Of a stretch of DNA of 64,000 nt, positions 1 through 7,058 are shown piece by piece (the stretch's first letter is position 1; each line of letters opens with the position of its first letter). A program made the translations under genes and the position numbers. The notes beneath the pieces were generated by a model that was given only the letters and a program-made list of their open reading frames with translations, made no database searches and was not told the origin of the DNA. Source of the stretch: Oscillospiraceae bacterium (GTDB lineage Bacteria; Bacillota; Clostridia; Oscillospirales; Oscillospiraceae); the NCBI GenBank assembly GCA_017458085.1, contig JAFTGE010000081.1:32216-96215 (forward strand). Reading direction: 5' to 3'.

Positions 1-245
1 CCTATTTGCAGCGGCATGATAAAGCTCGATGGACCGCCATGTGTGATCACAATTCTCGCTTCTGCAACATTCTTTAGCATTTCCTGATAGGGAAACAGCT
101 TTTGCCATTGACAGTTTTTGGGTTCATATGTACTAAAACCCGTTTGTATAATGACGCTCTCTTCATGTTTTGCAGCCCACTTATCCATATACGCAACCAA
201 TCTGGCAAAAGGTTGCTCATGGGTCCCCACCGTCACAAATATCAT
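1..245 (-). CDS. PssE/Alg13-like glycosyltransferase subunit, 3' end cut by window
   Basis: Partial gene running off the left edge; about 81 codons are visible. The reading frame starts at an ATG (245) preceded by a GAAAG ribosome site and begins MIFVTVGTHEQPF, the usual opening of Alg13/PssE-type subunits. It carries an ITHGGPSSF stretch near the cut end, which matches the sugar-nucleotide binding motif of GT28-type C-terminal domains. In known systems this soluble subunit binds UDP-sugar and pairs with a membrane-anchored PssD/Alg14 partner, which here is the gene directly upstream (37 bp gap). Together they would add the second sugar onto a polyprenyl-linked repeat unit. Sugar specificity cannot be read. 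Confidence 0.85.
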   Translation of the reverse strand, partial: MIFVTVGTHEQPFARLVAYMDKWAAKHEESVIIQTGFSTYEPKNCQWQKLFPYQEMLKNVAEARIVITHGGPSSFIMPLQI

Positions 246-282
246 GCTTCTTTCACCCCTACCGATTCCGTTACTTAAAGAT

Positions 283-732
283 TCAGAAGATACTTCCCAG
301 ATTCACCGCTTTAGGATACACTTCCTTCATTTCTTCCCATTCCACGATGAACCGGTCCGCCACCGGGTAGCAAAGTTTCCCGGCAATCGTCGATTGGTCA
401 ATTCGATCAAAAACCTCAATATAGATCGTCTTGGCACCCATCAGCTTGCCGATCCAAAAGAAGGGGATGGCTGGAGCTGCTCCACTACTGATAATGAGAT
501 CCGGCCGCTCCTTCCGGAGAATTTTGATTGCCCTGTGAGTATTGATAATCAGCGCTTTGATGGACCTGTTGCTCGGATAATACACGGGATACATCTTCTC
601 ACCTTGAAGAAGGCTTCTGGCATCCTCTTTATCAAAGGTTGCCCAGAAACGCTCCTTATCCTGCCAAAAGGGCTTAAGCATATACAAATGCGTTAAATGC
701 CCGCCAGATGACCCAACAAAACAGATTTTCAT
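283..732 (-). CDS. PssD/Cps14F/Alg14-like glycosyltransferase membrane-anchor subunit
   Basis: 149-residue protein starting MKICFVGSSGGHLTHL, the typical Alg14/PssD opening with the GSSGGH loop, followed by the conserved PDLIISSGAAPAIPF segment near residue 80 and an IEVFDRID motif near residue 105. Alg14-type proteins recruit the catalytic Alg13/PssE partner to the membrane; that partner is encoded next. The gene starts immediately after the sugar-phosphate transferase gene (stop at 733), so the three form one polysaccharide operon. The length is normal for the family. Function as the anchor half of a two-component glycosyltransferase is inferred from family and gene order. Confidence 0.88.
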   Translation of the reverse strand: MKICFVGSSGGHLTHLYMLKPFWQDKERFWATFDKEDARSLLQGEKMYPVYYPSNRSIKALIINTHRAIKILRKERPDLIISSGAAPAIPFFWIGKLMGAKTIYIEVFDRIDQSTIAGKLCYPVADRFIVEWEEMKEVYPKAVNLGSIF

Positions 733-2178
733 TCACATTGCTCCCTTTCGCGAAAACAGCACGCCTACCGTTTTAAACAAAATCTTTAAATCCAAGCCCG
801 GACTCCAGTTGGTGATGTACTCGGTGTCCAGCCGCACAACTTCTTCAAAATCGGTGATCTCACTGCGGCCGCTGACCTGCCAGAGCCCGGTGATGCCCGG
901 CTTGATTGCCAGGCGCGCCCGGTGGTGGTACTCATACTTCTCCCACTCATCCACCGTGGGCGGACGGGTGCCGATCAAACTCATGTCCCCCCGCAGGACG
1001 TTATAGAATTGACCAAACTCGTCAAGCGAAGTCTTGCGTATAAATTCTCCAATGCCGGTTTTCTTCGTCCCGTCAGGGAGAATCTCGTTACCGATGATGC
1101 GTGGATCAAAATCGAGCTTGAACATCATGCCGTCCTTGACCCGGTTTTGCTCCAGCAGATCCTTTTTGCGCTCCTCCGCGTCCATATACATGGAGCGAAT
1201 CTTGTACATCTTAAAACGCTTGCCATTCTGTCCGATTCTCTCTTGTGCAAACAGGATTGGCCCTGGGGATTGCTTTTTTATGATCGGCCCGATGATCGCG
1301 ATGATCAAGAGCGCAACCAGGCTGCCTATAAGTCCCCCGAGGATATCAAAGGCGCGCTTCATGACCGCTTGGATTGGTGTAGCGTAATTAATAGAAGTGG
1401 TTAGAACCGTGGTTCCGCCAATTTTCTCTGAAAAGCGTTTGACACCGTTCCGACTCATATTGGGGACATGATAGTGAGTCGGTACCGCCATCAATGCGCA
1501 GTCGTCCATTAGTTTGATGACTCTCTCATCTGAAAGCGGCGCGTCTATGTATACAGAATCAACCCACTCTCGGACAATGTAATTCCCAACGGTGGCCATA
1601 TCCGCAACAATGGGGTAACCTGCGATTTCACTCTTCTCACTCGCCTCTGTAAGAACTGTGCCGACGATCTTATAGCCGCCGACAGTGTCCTTGCTAAGTC
1701 GCTGTAATATCTCATTTGCGGAATCCGGACTAGCAACAACCAGCATGCTGTTTTTCTTCTCTCTGCTTTTGCTGTGACGCTTTAGGTACAGCTTCCAGAG
1801 GATTCTCAGCCCATAGCCGACAGACGTATGGAACAGGAATGTAAGGAAAAGCAGAATACGCGAATACGCATCGCCGGACTGCGTGGCAAACATATAGACC
1901 GTCGCAATAGCGAATACATAGAAGCAATGCTTGATGGTTTCCGCAGCCTCCGTATAGTATCCACGGCTCATAACATTGTGCATGGAGTTAAAGAGAACCA
2001 TCACCAGTGCATTGATCAGAATGAGCATAAAGCCGAGGCTTCGATAAAGCGGCGTAGCATAGACCCAGGAGTGATGCCGGAACAACCCCGCCAGAATAAA
2101 AGCAATTTGGAGGCTGATTTCATCCATCACAAGAAAGTCAAAATGCTTCGACCAGCCCTGCGCGTTTCTCTTATACAT
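733..2178 (-). CDS. Undecaprenyl-phosphate sugar phosphotransferase (polyprenyl glycosylphosphotransferase)
   Basis: 481 residues. The N-terminal ~120 residues contain several hydrophobic segments, followed by a Rossmann-like middle region (near KKNSMLVVASPDSA) and a C-terminal bacterial sugar transferase domain from about residue 270. That domain shows a membrane hairpin (FDILGGLIGSLVAL), KMYKIRSM, RKTSLDEFGQFYNVL, MSLIGTRPP and PGITGLWQVSGRS. Enzymes of this type transfer a hexose-1-phosphate (glucose or galactose in characterised members) to undecaprenyl phosphate and so start polysaccharide repeat-unit synthesis. It is the first visible gene of the left operon. The start ATG lies 12 nt after an AGGAGG site; a nearer ATG reads into a stop after four codons. 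Confidence 0.93.
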   Translation of the reverse strand: MYKRNAQGWSKHFDFLVMDEISLQIAFILAGLFRHHSWVYATPLYRSLGFMLILINALVMVLFNSMHNVMSRGYYTEAAETIKHCFYVFAIATVYMFATQSGDAYSRILLFLTFLFHTSVGYGLRILWKLYLKRHSKSREKKNSMLVVASPDSANEILQRLSKDTVGGYKIVGTVLTEASEKSEIAGYPIVADMATVGNYIVREWVDSVYIDAPLSDERVIKLMDDCALMAVPTHYHVPNMSRNGVKRFSEKIGGTTVLTTSINYATPIQAVMKRAFDILGGLIGSLVALLIIAIIGPIIKKQSPGPILFAQERIGQNGKRFKMYKIRSMYMDAEERKKDLLEQNRVKDGMMFKLDFDPRIIGNEILPDGTKKTGIGEFIRKTSLDEFGQFYNVLRGDMSLIGTRPPTVDEWEKYEYHHRARLAIKPGITGLWQVSGRSEITDFEEVVRLDTEYITNWSPGLDLKILFKTVGVLFSRKGAM

Positions 2179-2208
2179 GGCTCATCGAATCCTCCTTATA
2201 GGCGCAAA

Positions 2209-2254
2209 ATGGCAAAGAGGCTTGGCACTCTGTTTGGGCAAGCCTCTTTGCCAT
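2209..2254 (-). terminator. 16-bp perfect hairpin upstream of the polysaccharide operon
   Basis: Arms 2209-2224 and 2239-2254 are perfectly complementary with a 14-nt loop. Read on the minus strand the stem is followed by TTTT. It lies between the helicase gene and the sugar-transferase ribosome site, so it could terminate the helicase transcript or act as a leader terminator controlling the polysaccharide operon. The T-run is short. Confidence 0.6.
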
Positions 2255-2363
2255 CCAGTTCATTCTAATAGTTTGCACAACGAATCCCCTCTTATAGTCA
2301 CTCACTTTTCACAGAGGAGGCTGAGTCTACCTCCACCGCTTTGTTTTACTAAAGTGAATTGAA

Positions 2364-4730
2364 TTAAGCGCCGACACGGCTTTCCGCCGGTACTTGAACT
2401 TGCCGATGTGATACTTTTTCGCTTGGCATACTTACCGGCTTAGCTGTGGGCCGCAACCCGATCTTTGCAAGGTATTCTTTCTGCTCCTCGGTCAAGGGCT
2501 TGCCTTTGCCGTTGAGCTTCCCGATCTGCGTATACATCCAGCGAGAGAGCCATACGCCGTTCACTACATAGTCTGCGGGCATTTTCAGATCGCCGTGCTC
2601 CTGATAGTACTGCTCCAACAGCGCATATTTCTCGCCCCAGGGATCCTTCTCCCAGACCATGCCGAGCGCGTCCAGCTTTTGCTTTCGCTCTTCGGATAGG
2701 CGTCCGGCTTTCCAAAAGTCCCGCTGCCGCGCTATCCAAGCCCCTAACGCCAAACCGGAAGATGTTTTATATTTGGATGGGACGTTGATATTTCCGTGTT
2801 CGCTCTGATACCGGGCCGCCTCTTCGTAGGCGCTGTCCCAATCACTCTGGAACTTGCCGTTCCAGAGCATGCCAAGCTCATTCAAGCGTAGGAGCTGATC
2901 TTCTGACAGCCGTAGCGTGTTCTTCCTGTAATGCGTCCGCAGATTGGCGATCCACACGCCGAGGCGGAGGCCATTAGCGTCTATGTAGTGAGTTGGGACG
3001 TTCAGATCGCCGTGCGCTCGGTGGTATTCCACTGCGGCGGCGTAGTTGCGCTCAAAGAGATAGTCCAGCACATCCCACTGCATACCAAGCTCGTCCAGCG
3101 CCTGAATCCGCTCGTCAGTGAGATAGCTGTTTCTGATGCCGCTTTTCCGGTAATTCCGCTGGTTGGCCAGCCATCTGCCCAGCTTCAAGCCCTCATCCGT
3201 CTCATACAGACGGTTGATCAGCAGATCACCGTGCCGTTCGTAGTAGCGCCTGGCCGCGGTATAAAAGCGCTCCCAGCTCTGATCGCTCGCACTTTCCCAG
3301 CGCATTCCAAGGTCGTCTAAGAGCTTGACTTGCTCTTCTGTCAGAGTCCCGACCACTTTCCCAGCGCGCACACGCCGTTGATTGTTCAGCCAATTGCCGA
3401 GGGAATAGCCGGACGCCGTTATATAACGCTTAGGTACGTTCAGATCGCCGTTCTCGGTGTGGTATTTCTTAGCCTCCGCGTACATCAGATCCCAGGAGGC
3501 GGTCAGCGTCTCGTTGAGCTTCGCGAACAGCTCCACACAGTCCCGTACCTCGTCGATGACCTTGAAGTGCTCGTTGACGATCTCGCTATCTAAGCCGAGA
3601 GAACGGTAATAGGTGGTGGCCAGCTGCATCTCTTCCTCGATGGCCCCGATGCTGTATAGATTCTCGATGTTCAGCACGATATCGAAGATCACGGCATCCC
3701 TGGTCTTGCCAGCCGACAGAGCGCGGCCGATCTGTTGTTTATAGATGATGGGCGAAACCGTGGGCCGCAACAGGATAACCCCGCTGACATCCGGGACATG
3801 GACGCCCTCGTTGAGCATGTCGATGCAGAACAGAAGCTTCAGGTGCTCACTGGCATCGGCTTTGAAAGAGGCGAAAGCTTTGTCGGTATCCGGATCAGCG
3901 GAATAGGCGGTGTAGACATGGGGCCTTTCATCCACCTTGCCAAACCACTCCGGCACTTTGGTGACCATATCCCGCATGTGCTCGGCATTGGCGCAGAAAA
4001 CGAGATATTTTCCCGTACGGTCGGATATGTGCTTATTGAAGATCTCGTCCAGCCCTTCTGCTTTTTCGAGGGCGCGGCGCAAGGCTTCCAGATACTCTTC
4101 GCCCTTGTCCCGGACCGCCTTACTTTTGGCCTGTTGCAGGCGGGATTGGTATTTCTCCAGCTGGTTCTGATAGGTAAACAGCGAAAGCACATATTTCGGC
4201 GGGTTCAAAATGCCGCGCACGATAGCCTCGCCCAGACTCATTTGGGAAGCAATGTTGTTGCCGAAAAGCTCGTCTGCCATATCCCGCTGGTTGTCGAGAT
4301 AGCGGATATTGGTGGCCGAAAGGCCCAAAATCGGGGGTTCCGGATAAGCTCTCAGCAGGCGTTGCACGCCCGCTCCCCACATCTCCGCGCCGCAACGGTG
4401 GAACTCATCCAGAATGATGTAATCCGGTTGGATCTTGCTGATCTCTTCCGGCGTCATCAGCATCAGCTTGGCGTAGGTGTAAAACCAGATATTCTCCGGT
4501 TGATAGCCGTCCGCCGCTGCTCTCAGGTTTTCCAACTGGGTTTTGAAGATATATTCCGATGGTGACAGCCAGCAGACCACCGCATCGGGATTGTCCTCGC
4601 AGAGCTTGAAGCCGATGAAGGACTTGCCTGTGCCGGTAGGGTGGATGATGGTGGCCTTTCTCGTCTCGGCAAGGAGCTCCAGCGCAGAGGCATATGCCTC
4701 CGCATTGTGCGGATAGAGCGATATAGCCAC
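2364..4730 (-). CDS. DEAD/DEAH-family helicase with five C-terminal helicase-associated (HA) repeats
   Basis: 788 residues from the chosen GTG at 4730, which lies 6 nt after GGGAGGTG; the longer frame would need a TTG inside that ribosome site. The N-terminal half is an SF2 ATPase: Walker A HPTGTGKS near residue 32, DEFHR box near 105, GLSAT motif III, and a helicase C domain with NEGVHVPDV and QQIGRALS. The C-terminal half holds five repeats of about 65-70 residues, each with a W-x(n)-HGDLNVP-type core and a L..LGM.W end, matching the helicase-associated domain. Such proteins are often found on accessory islands; their substrate is generally not known. Here it neighbours a serine recombinase. 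DNA remodelling or defence is only a guess. Confidence 0.85.
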   Translation of the reverse strand: MAISLYPHNAEAYASALELLAETRKATIIHPTGTGKSFIGFKLCEDNPDAVVCWLSPSEYIFKTQLENLRAAADGYQPENIWFYTYAKLMLMTPEEISKIQPDYIILDEFHRCGAEMWGAGVQRLLRAYPEPPILGLSATNIRYLDNQRDMADELFGNNIASQMSLGEAIVRGILNPPKYVLSLFTYQNQLEKYQSRLQQAKSKAVRDKGEEYLEALRRALEKAEGLDEIFNKHISDRTGKYLVFCANAEHMRDMVTKVPEWFGKVDERPHVYTAYSADPDTDKAFASFKADASEHLKLLFCIDMLNEGVHVPDVSGVILLRPTVSPIIYKQQIGRALSAGKTRDAVIFDIVLNIENLYSIGAIEEEMQLATTYYRSLGLDSEIVNEHFKVIDEVRDCVELFAKLNETLTASWDLMYAEAKKYHTENGDLNVPKRYITASGYSLGNWLNNQRRVRAGKVVGTLTEEQVKLLDDLGMRWESASDQSWERFYTAARRYYERHGDLLINRLYETDEGLKLGRWLANQRNYRKSGIRNSYLTDERIQALDELGMQWDVLDYLFERNYAAAVEYHRAHGDLNVPTHYIDANGLRLGVWIANLRTHYRKNTLRLSEDQLLRLNELGMLWNGKFQSDWDSAYEEAARYQSEHGNINVPSKYKTSSGLALGAWIARQRDFWKAGRLSEERKQKLDALGMVWEKDPWGEKYALLEQYYQEHGDLKMPADYVVNGVWLSRWMYTQIGKLNGKGKPLTEEQKEYLAKIGLRPTAKPVSMPSEKVSHRQVQVPAESRVGA

Positions 4731-4752
4731 ACATTCACCTCCCAAAACGAAA

Positions 4753-4790
4753 AAAGCGCCAAGTCCGGTTTTGATCAGACTTGGCGCTTT
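4753..4790 (-). terminator. Intrinsic terminator in the helicase leader
   Basis: 13-bp perfect stem (4753-4765 with 4778-4790) with a 12-nt loop; on the minus strand the 3' arm runs into six T residues. It ends about 10 nt before the helicase ribosome site, so transcription from the recombinase side or from the local promoter would normally stop just before the helicase unless the hairpin is prevented. Confidence 0.85.
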
Positions 4791-4860
4791 GATAGCATGG
4801 AGATTAAGGTGTACCTTTTTCCCAAGCGTTCACGAAGCCTTGATATGCCAAACCAAGTCT
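4777..4860 (-). promoter_or_regulatory. Possible antiterminator pairing in the helicase leader
   Basis: In the minus-strand transcript an upstream AGACTTGG (4853-4860) is complementary to CCAAGTCT (4777-4784), which includes part of the 5' arm of the terminator hairpin at 4753-4790. The upstream copy duplicates the sequence of the terminator's 3' arm and could compete for the same partner. This is the layout of an attenuator or riboswitch. The intervening ~70 nt did not match any riboswitch class I can recognise. Pairing is seen in sequence; the regulatory role is inference. Confidence 0.5.
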
Positions 4861-4930
4861 AAGTTTATTCATTTTAATTTACCATAAATGCTCATATTTT
4901 TCAATACATATGCCGGAGAAAAAGGTACAC
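4809..4930. repeat. 12-bp inverted repeat pair flanking a 98-bp promoter segment
   Basis: GTGTACCTTTTT at 4809-4820 and its exact reverse complement at 4919-4930; the match extends to 14 of 15 bp. The 98 bp between them contain the candidate helicase promoter. Possible roles: paired operator sites, or recombination sites around an invertible promoter next to a serine recombinase. Confidence 0.65.
4876..4904 (-). promoter_or_regulatory. Candidate sigma-A promoter for the helicase leader
   Basis: On the minus strand: TTGAAA (4899-4904), 17-nt spacer, TAAATT (4876-4881). It lies inside the inverted-repeat-bounded segment and points at the attenuator and helicase gene. Confidence 0.5.
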
Positions 4931-4946
4931 TTTTTTCTTCAAATAC

Positions 4947-5546
4947 TTATGCAGACTGATCATTCGCCCATTTTAGAAAGGTTTTGTGGTTGACACCAAG
5001 GCGGGATGCTGCGCTGCGAGCGGAGACCTTGCCGCTGTGCCACAGTTCATAGACCGCCGGATACTCGTCCGGTTTTTCTTTTGGCCTACGTCCCAGATGC
5101 TCCCCGCGCGCCTTGGCCGCCGCGATCCCCTCTGCCTGCCGCTGACGGATAAACTCTCGCTCGGTTTGCGCCACATAGCTTAATAGCTGCAGTACGATAT
5201 CCGCGATCAGCGTTCCGGTCAAGTCGCGTCCCTGTCTGGTATCCAACAGCGGCATATCCAGCACAACGACAGCCGCACCCTTGTCTTTTGTGATCACCCG
5301 CCACTGTTCCAAAATCTCATCATAGTTTCTGCCCAGCCGGTCAATACTCTTGATGACGAGAGTATCGCCCGGCTTTAGTTTTTTGAGCAGACGGCGGTAG
5401 GCTGGTCGTTCAAAATCCTTGCCGGATTGCTTATCCTGATAGATCTGCTTGTCCAGAACACCAAACTCATGCATAGCCAACAGCTGGCGATCCAGATTCT
5501 GCTCTTTGGATGAGACTCTCACATATCCGTAAATCTTGTTTTCCAT
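4947..5546 (-). CDS. Serine recombinase (resolvase/invertase family)
   Basis: 199 residues from the ATG at 5546, which follows GGAGG by 7 nt. The N-terminal catalytic domain begins KIYGYVRVSSKEQNLDRQ, containing the nucleophile Ser of the YVRVSS motif and the downstream Arg, followed by SIDRLGRN with the conserved arginines and a TEREFIRQRQAEGI E-helix. The C-terminal ~45 residues form a helix-turn-helix (ARSAASRLGVNHKTFLKW). The size fits small Tn3-resolvase/DNA-invertase enzymes rather than large serine integrases. It is divergently placed from an XRE regulator and precedes the helicase. Repeats at 4809/4919 and 4834/5583 are candidate recombination sites. Confidence 0.92.
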   Translation of the reverse strand: MENKIYGYVRVSSKEQNLDRQLLAMHEFGVLDKQIYQDKQSGKDFERPAYRRLLKKLKPGDTLVIKSIDRLGRNYDEILEQWRVITKDKGAAVVVLDMPLLDTRQGRDLTGTLIADIVLQLLSYVAQTEREFIRQRQAEGIAAAKARGEHLGRRPKEKPDEYPAVYELWHSGKVSARSAASRLGVNHKTFLKWANDQSA

Positions 5547-5620
5547 TTTGTTTCCTCCAATCAAGGATAGTGTTGTTTAGAGGAAACCTTGATATGCAGA
5601 TGTTTTCAATAATTGCGTTT

Positions 5621-5684
5621 GTCGTAACAATTATACGACATGAATTATTAAATTACAACGCTTTGTCGAAGTATAATTTACGAA
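5621..5684. promoter_or_regulatory. Candidate paired operators between recombinase and XRE gene
   Basis: A dyad GTCGTA-N7-TACGAC occurs at 5621-5639, and a related sequence beginning GTCGAAGTATAA and ending TTTACGAA is at 5665-5684. Both lie in the short divergent intergenic region upstream of the XRE-type gene, a typical place for auto-regulatory operators. Assignment to that regulator is inference. Confidence 0.4.
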
Positions 5685-5706
5685 AATAACAAGTGCTGGT
5701 GATGGT

Positions 5707-6012
5707 ATGGAAAACATTCTGAATCGAATTACGGCCATGCGGGAGACCCGTGGCTGGACGGAATACCAGTTGGCAGAAAAATCAGGCTTACCGCAGTCTA
5801 CGATTTCTTCCTGGTATCGGAAGAACATGATTCCCAGTGTTCCTTCACTGTCAAAAATATGCTCCGCTTTTGGTATTACACTGTCCCAGCTTTTTTCAGA
5901 AGATGGGGTATATTGCGACCTGACCGATGAGCAAAAGGACCTGCTGGAGCGCTGGGCCTGCTTCACGAAGGAACAACAGGAAGCGTTACTTCGGTTCTTG
6001 AAAACTCTCTAA
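5707..6012 (+). CDS. XRE-family helix-turn-helix transcriptional regulator
   Basis: 101 residues. The Cro/CI-type HTH covers roughly residues 5-63: RITAMRETRGWTEYQLAEKSGLPQSTISSW is the recognition part, followed by PSLSKICSAFGITLSQLF. The C-terminal 35 residues (EQKDLLERW...EQQEALLRFL) form an amphipathic helix, as in many small Clostridial XRE regulators. It is divergent from the recombinase gene and probably controls the island. The start is the only plausible ATG; a GGTGATGGT ribosome site lies directly upstream. The target is not shown by sequence beyond the dyads at 5621-5684. Confidence 0.88.
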   Translation: MENILNRITAMRETRGWTEYQLAEKSGLPQSTISSWYRKNMIPSVPSLSKICSAFGITLSQLFSEDGVYCDLTDEQKDLLERWACFTKEQQEALLRFLKTL

Positions 6013-6205
6013 CACAGCGGATCTCCCCTCGGTTTTTAGTCATTGCCATCGCTATTTGCTCGTGGTGAATTGCTCCGCCGCAGCTTGGACAGGGCAGGTT
6101 ATGACAAGAAAGACCGATCTTTTCTCAAATTGCATAGAGGAATGATACCAGATCGGATCAGAAGCATCCGATTCTTCTCTGAGCTTATGTAAATAATCGT
6201 GACAC

Positions 6206-6266
6206 AGCAGCCTCTTGCTTTCGCTTCCTTTCACGATGTGAAAGGAAGCGAAAGCAAGAGGCTGCT
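6206..6266. repeat. 29-bp perfect inverted repeat with 3-nt loop
   Basis: Arms 6206-6234 and 6238-6266 are fully complementary, loop GAT. There is no T-run on either side, so it is not a standard terminator. It may be a mobile-element end, a bidirectional transcription block or a recombination site at the island edge. Confidence 0.8.
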
Positions 6267-6289
6267 ACTATTCTCCAAACGGATAACAT

Positions 6290-6339
6290 AAAGGAGCCTG
6301 AGAGGAGTGCGGTATTCCCGCAAATTTTCAGACTCCTTT
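6290..6339 (+). terminator. Terminator-like hairpin
   Basis: Arms AAAGGAG-C-CTGA (6290-6301) and TCAG-A-CTCCTTT (6328-6339) pair with one mismatch and are followed by GTTTTATTTTCC. There is an inner small stem around GCGG/CCGC. It probably ends plus-strand transcripts leaving the XRE gene, or is part of a leader. Confidence 0.5.
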
Positions 6340-6570
6340 GTTTTATTTTCCCGTTTCCCTTGAAATGTGTTGGGCGCCTCTTCTGCTGATGCGCACCATG
6401 TCCGCACCAATATGATATAGATTTATGTGTTTTTTCGTGGAGATTTGTGAAACTGCTTTTTCAAAAAATCCAGAAGCCATGCGCCTTTGCTGGCTTTTAT
6501 GGATTATTATAGAGCTATGAAATCAGGCCGATTTGCTTCAATGCCTAATTTCATATGCGTACCCTTCTTA

Positions 6571-6598
6571 TTGACATTTTAAGTGTAAGCAGTATAAC
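6571..6598 (+). promoter_or_regulatory. Sigma-A promoter upstream of the YlmC/YmxH gene
   Basis: TTGACA (6571-6576), 16-nt spacer, TATAAC (6593-6598). It would give a leader of about 105 nt ending in the ribosome-site hairpin. Confidence 0.65.
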
Positions 6599-6673
6599 AC
6601 ACAAAACCGCGTTTCTCAATAGCTTTTCTGCCCGTGTCAGAGAAGGCCGCGCCGACTTTTGACGGAATAGGAC

Positions 6674-6710
6674 AACATCACCCCGGCGTATACTGCGCTG
6701 GGGTGATGTT
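6674..6710 (+). promoter_or_regulatory. Hairpin sequestering the ribosome binding site of the YlmC/YmxH gene
   Basis: AACATCACCCCGGCG (6674-6688) pairs with CGCTGGGGTGATGTT (6696-6710) at 14 of 15 positions around a 7-nt loop. The right arm contains the whole ribosome site GGGGTGAT (6700-6707) and ends at the base before the ATG at 6711. When folded it should block initiation, pointing to translational control. The pairing is visible; the trigger is unknown. Confidence 0.7.
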
Positions 6711-6986
6711 ATGCTGAGTTATTTTTCCGAGCTGCGCTATAAGGAGGTCATCGACGTCCACACGGGCTTTCGCCTGGGCTACATCTGCGACGTGGAGTTT
6801 GACGACCGGGAGGGCTGCCTGACTTCGCTGGTCACGCCGGGCAAGCCGCGCTTTTTCGGCCTGATGGGGCGGGAGGACGACTATATCCTGCCCTGGAGCA
6901 GCATTGTGCGCGTGGGCACAGACATCGTGCTGGTGGAGGTCAAAGGGGAGTTTATGCGCAGAAAGCGGCGCAACCGCTTCTTTTAA
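6711..6986 (+). CDS. ymxH: YlmC/YmxH family sporulation-associated PRC-barrel protein
   Basis: 91 residues resembling the YlmC/YmxH family: SELRYKEVIDVHTGFRLGYI, then D-V-E-F-D, FGLMGREDDYILPW and the end IGTDIVLVE-like segment (here VGTDIVLVEVKGEF), a single PRC-barrel fold. Members are small soluble proteins of spore formers; YlmC in Bacillus lies near division and sporulation genes and its biochemical role is not settled. A basic tail (RRKRRNRFF) ends the protein. The ATG at 6711 directly follows a hairpin covering the ribosome site, so translation may be conditional. A separate promoter lies just after the stop for the next gene. Confidence 0.85.
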   Translation: MLSYFSELRYKEVIDVHTGFRLGYICDVEFDDREGCLTSLVTPGKPRFFGLMGREDDYILPWSSIVRVGTDIVLVEVKGEFMRRKRRNRFF

Positions 6987-6988
6987 TA

Positions 6989-7017
6989 TTGGCAAATGGG
7001 CGGAATTGGGCTATAAT
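6989..7017 (+). promoter_or_regulatory. Sigma-A promoter of the lipoprotein gene
   Basis: TTGGCA (6989-6994), 17-nt spacer, TATAAT (7012-7017), about 40 bp before the lipoprotein start. Confidence 0.75.
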
Positions 7018-7058
7018 GGATAAACTAAAGACAACGAGAGCAAAACAGGGGATGAACC

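Larger units (their letters stand above)
4834..5597. repeat. 15-bp direct repeats flanking the serine recombinase gene
   Basis: GAAGCCTTGATATGC at 4834-4848 and GAAACCTTGATATGC at 5583-5597 (one mismatch), same orientation, on either side of the recombinase gene. They fall in the untranslated leaders of both the helicase and recombinase genes. They could be recombinase binding sites, remnants of an excisable cassette, or a shared leader control element. Confidence 0.55.
6013..6710. other. Gene-free region with several hairpins
   Basis: About 700 bp without a convincing gene; a 60-codon minus-strand frame at 6052-6234 has no ribosome site or family resemblance. The region holds a 29-bp perfect inverted repeat (6206-6266), a terminator-like hairpin (6290-6339), a weaker hairpin (6467-6505), an interrupted dyad (6516-6555), a promoter (6571-6598) and the hairpin over the next ribosome site (6674-6710). 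It forms the right flank of the AT-rich island. Confidence 0.6.

Noticed and set aside
4820-4918. Reading the recombinase as a large serine integrase with att sites
   Set aside because: The protein has only ~200 residues with a small C-terminal HTH, which fits resolvase/invertase enzymes.
6052-6234. 60-codon minus-strand frame in the island flank
   Set aside because: No ribosome site, no recognisable domain, and it ends in the large palindrome.
6370-6420. Possible tRNA fragment or att site near the GCGCACCATGTCCGCACC string
   Set aside because: No cloverleaf pairing or acceptor stem, and no matching copy across the island.
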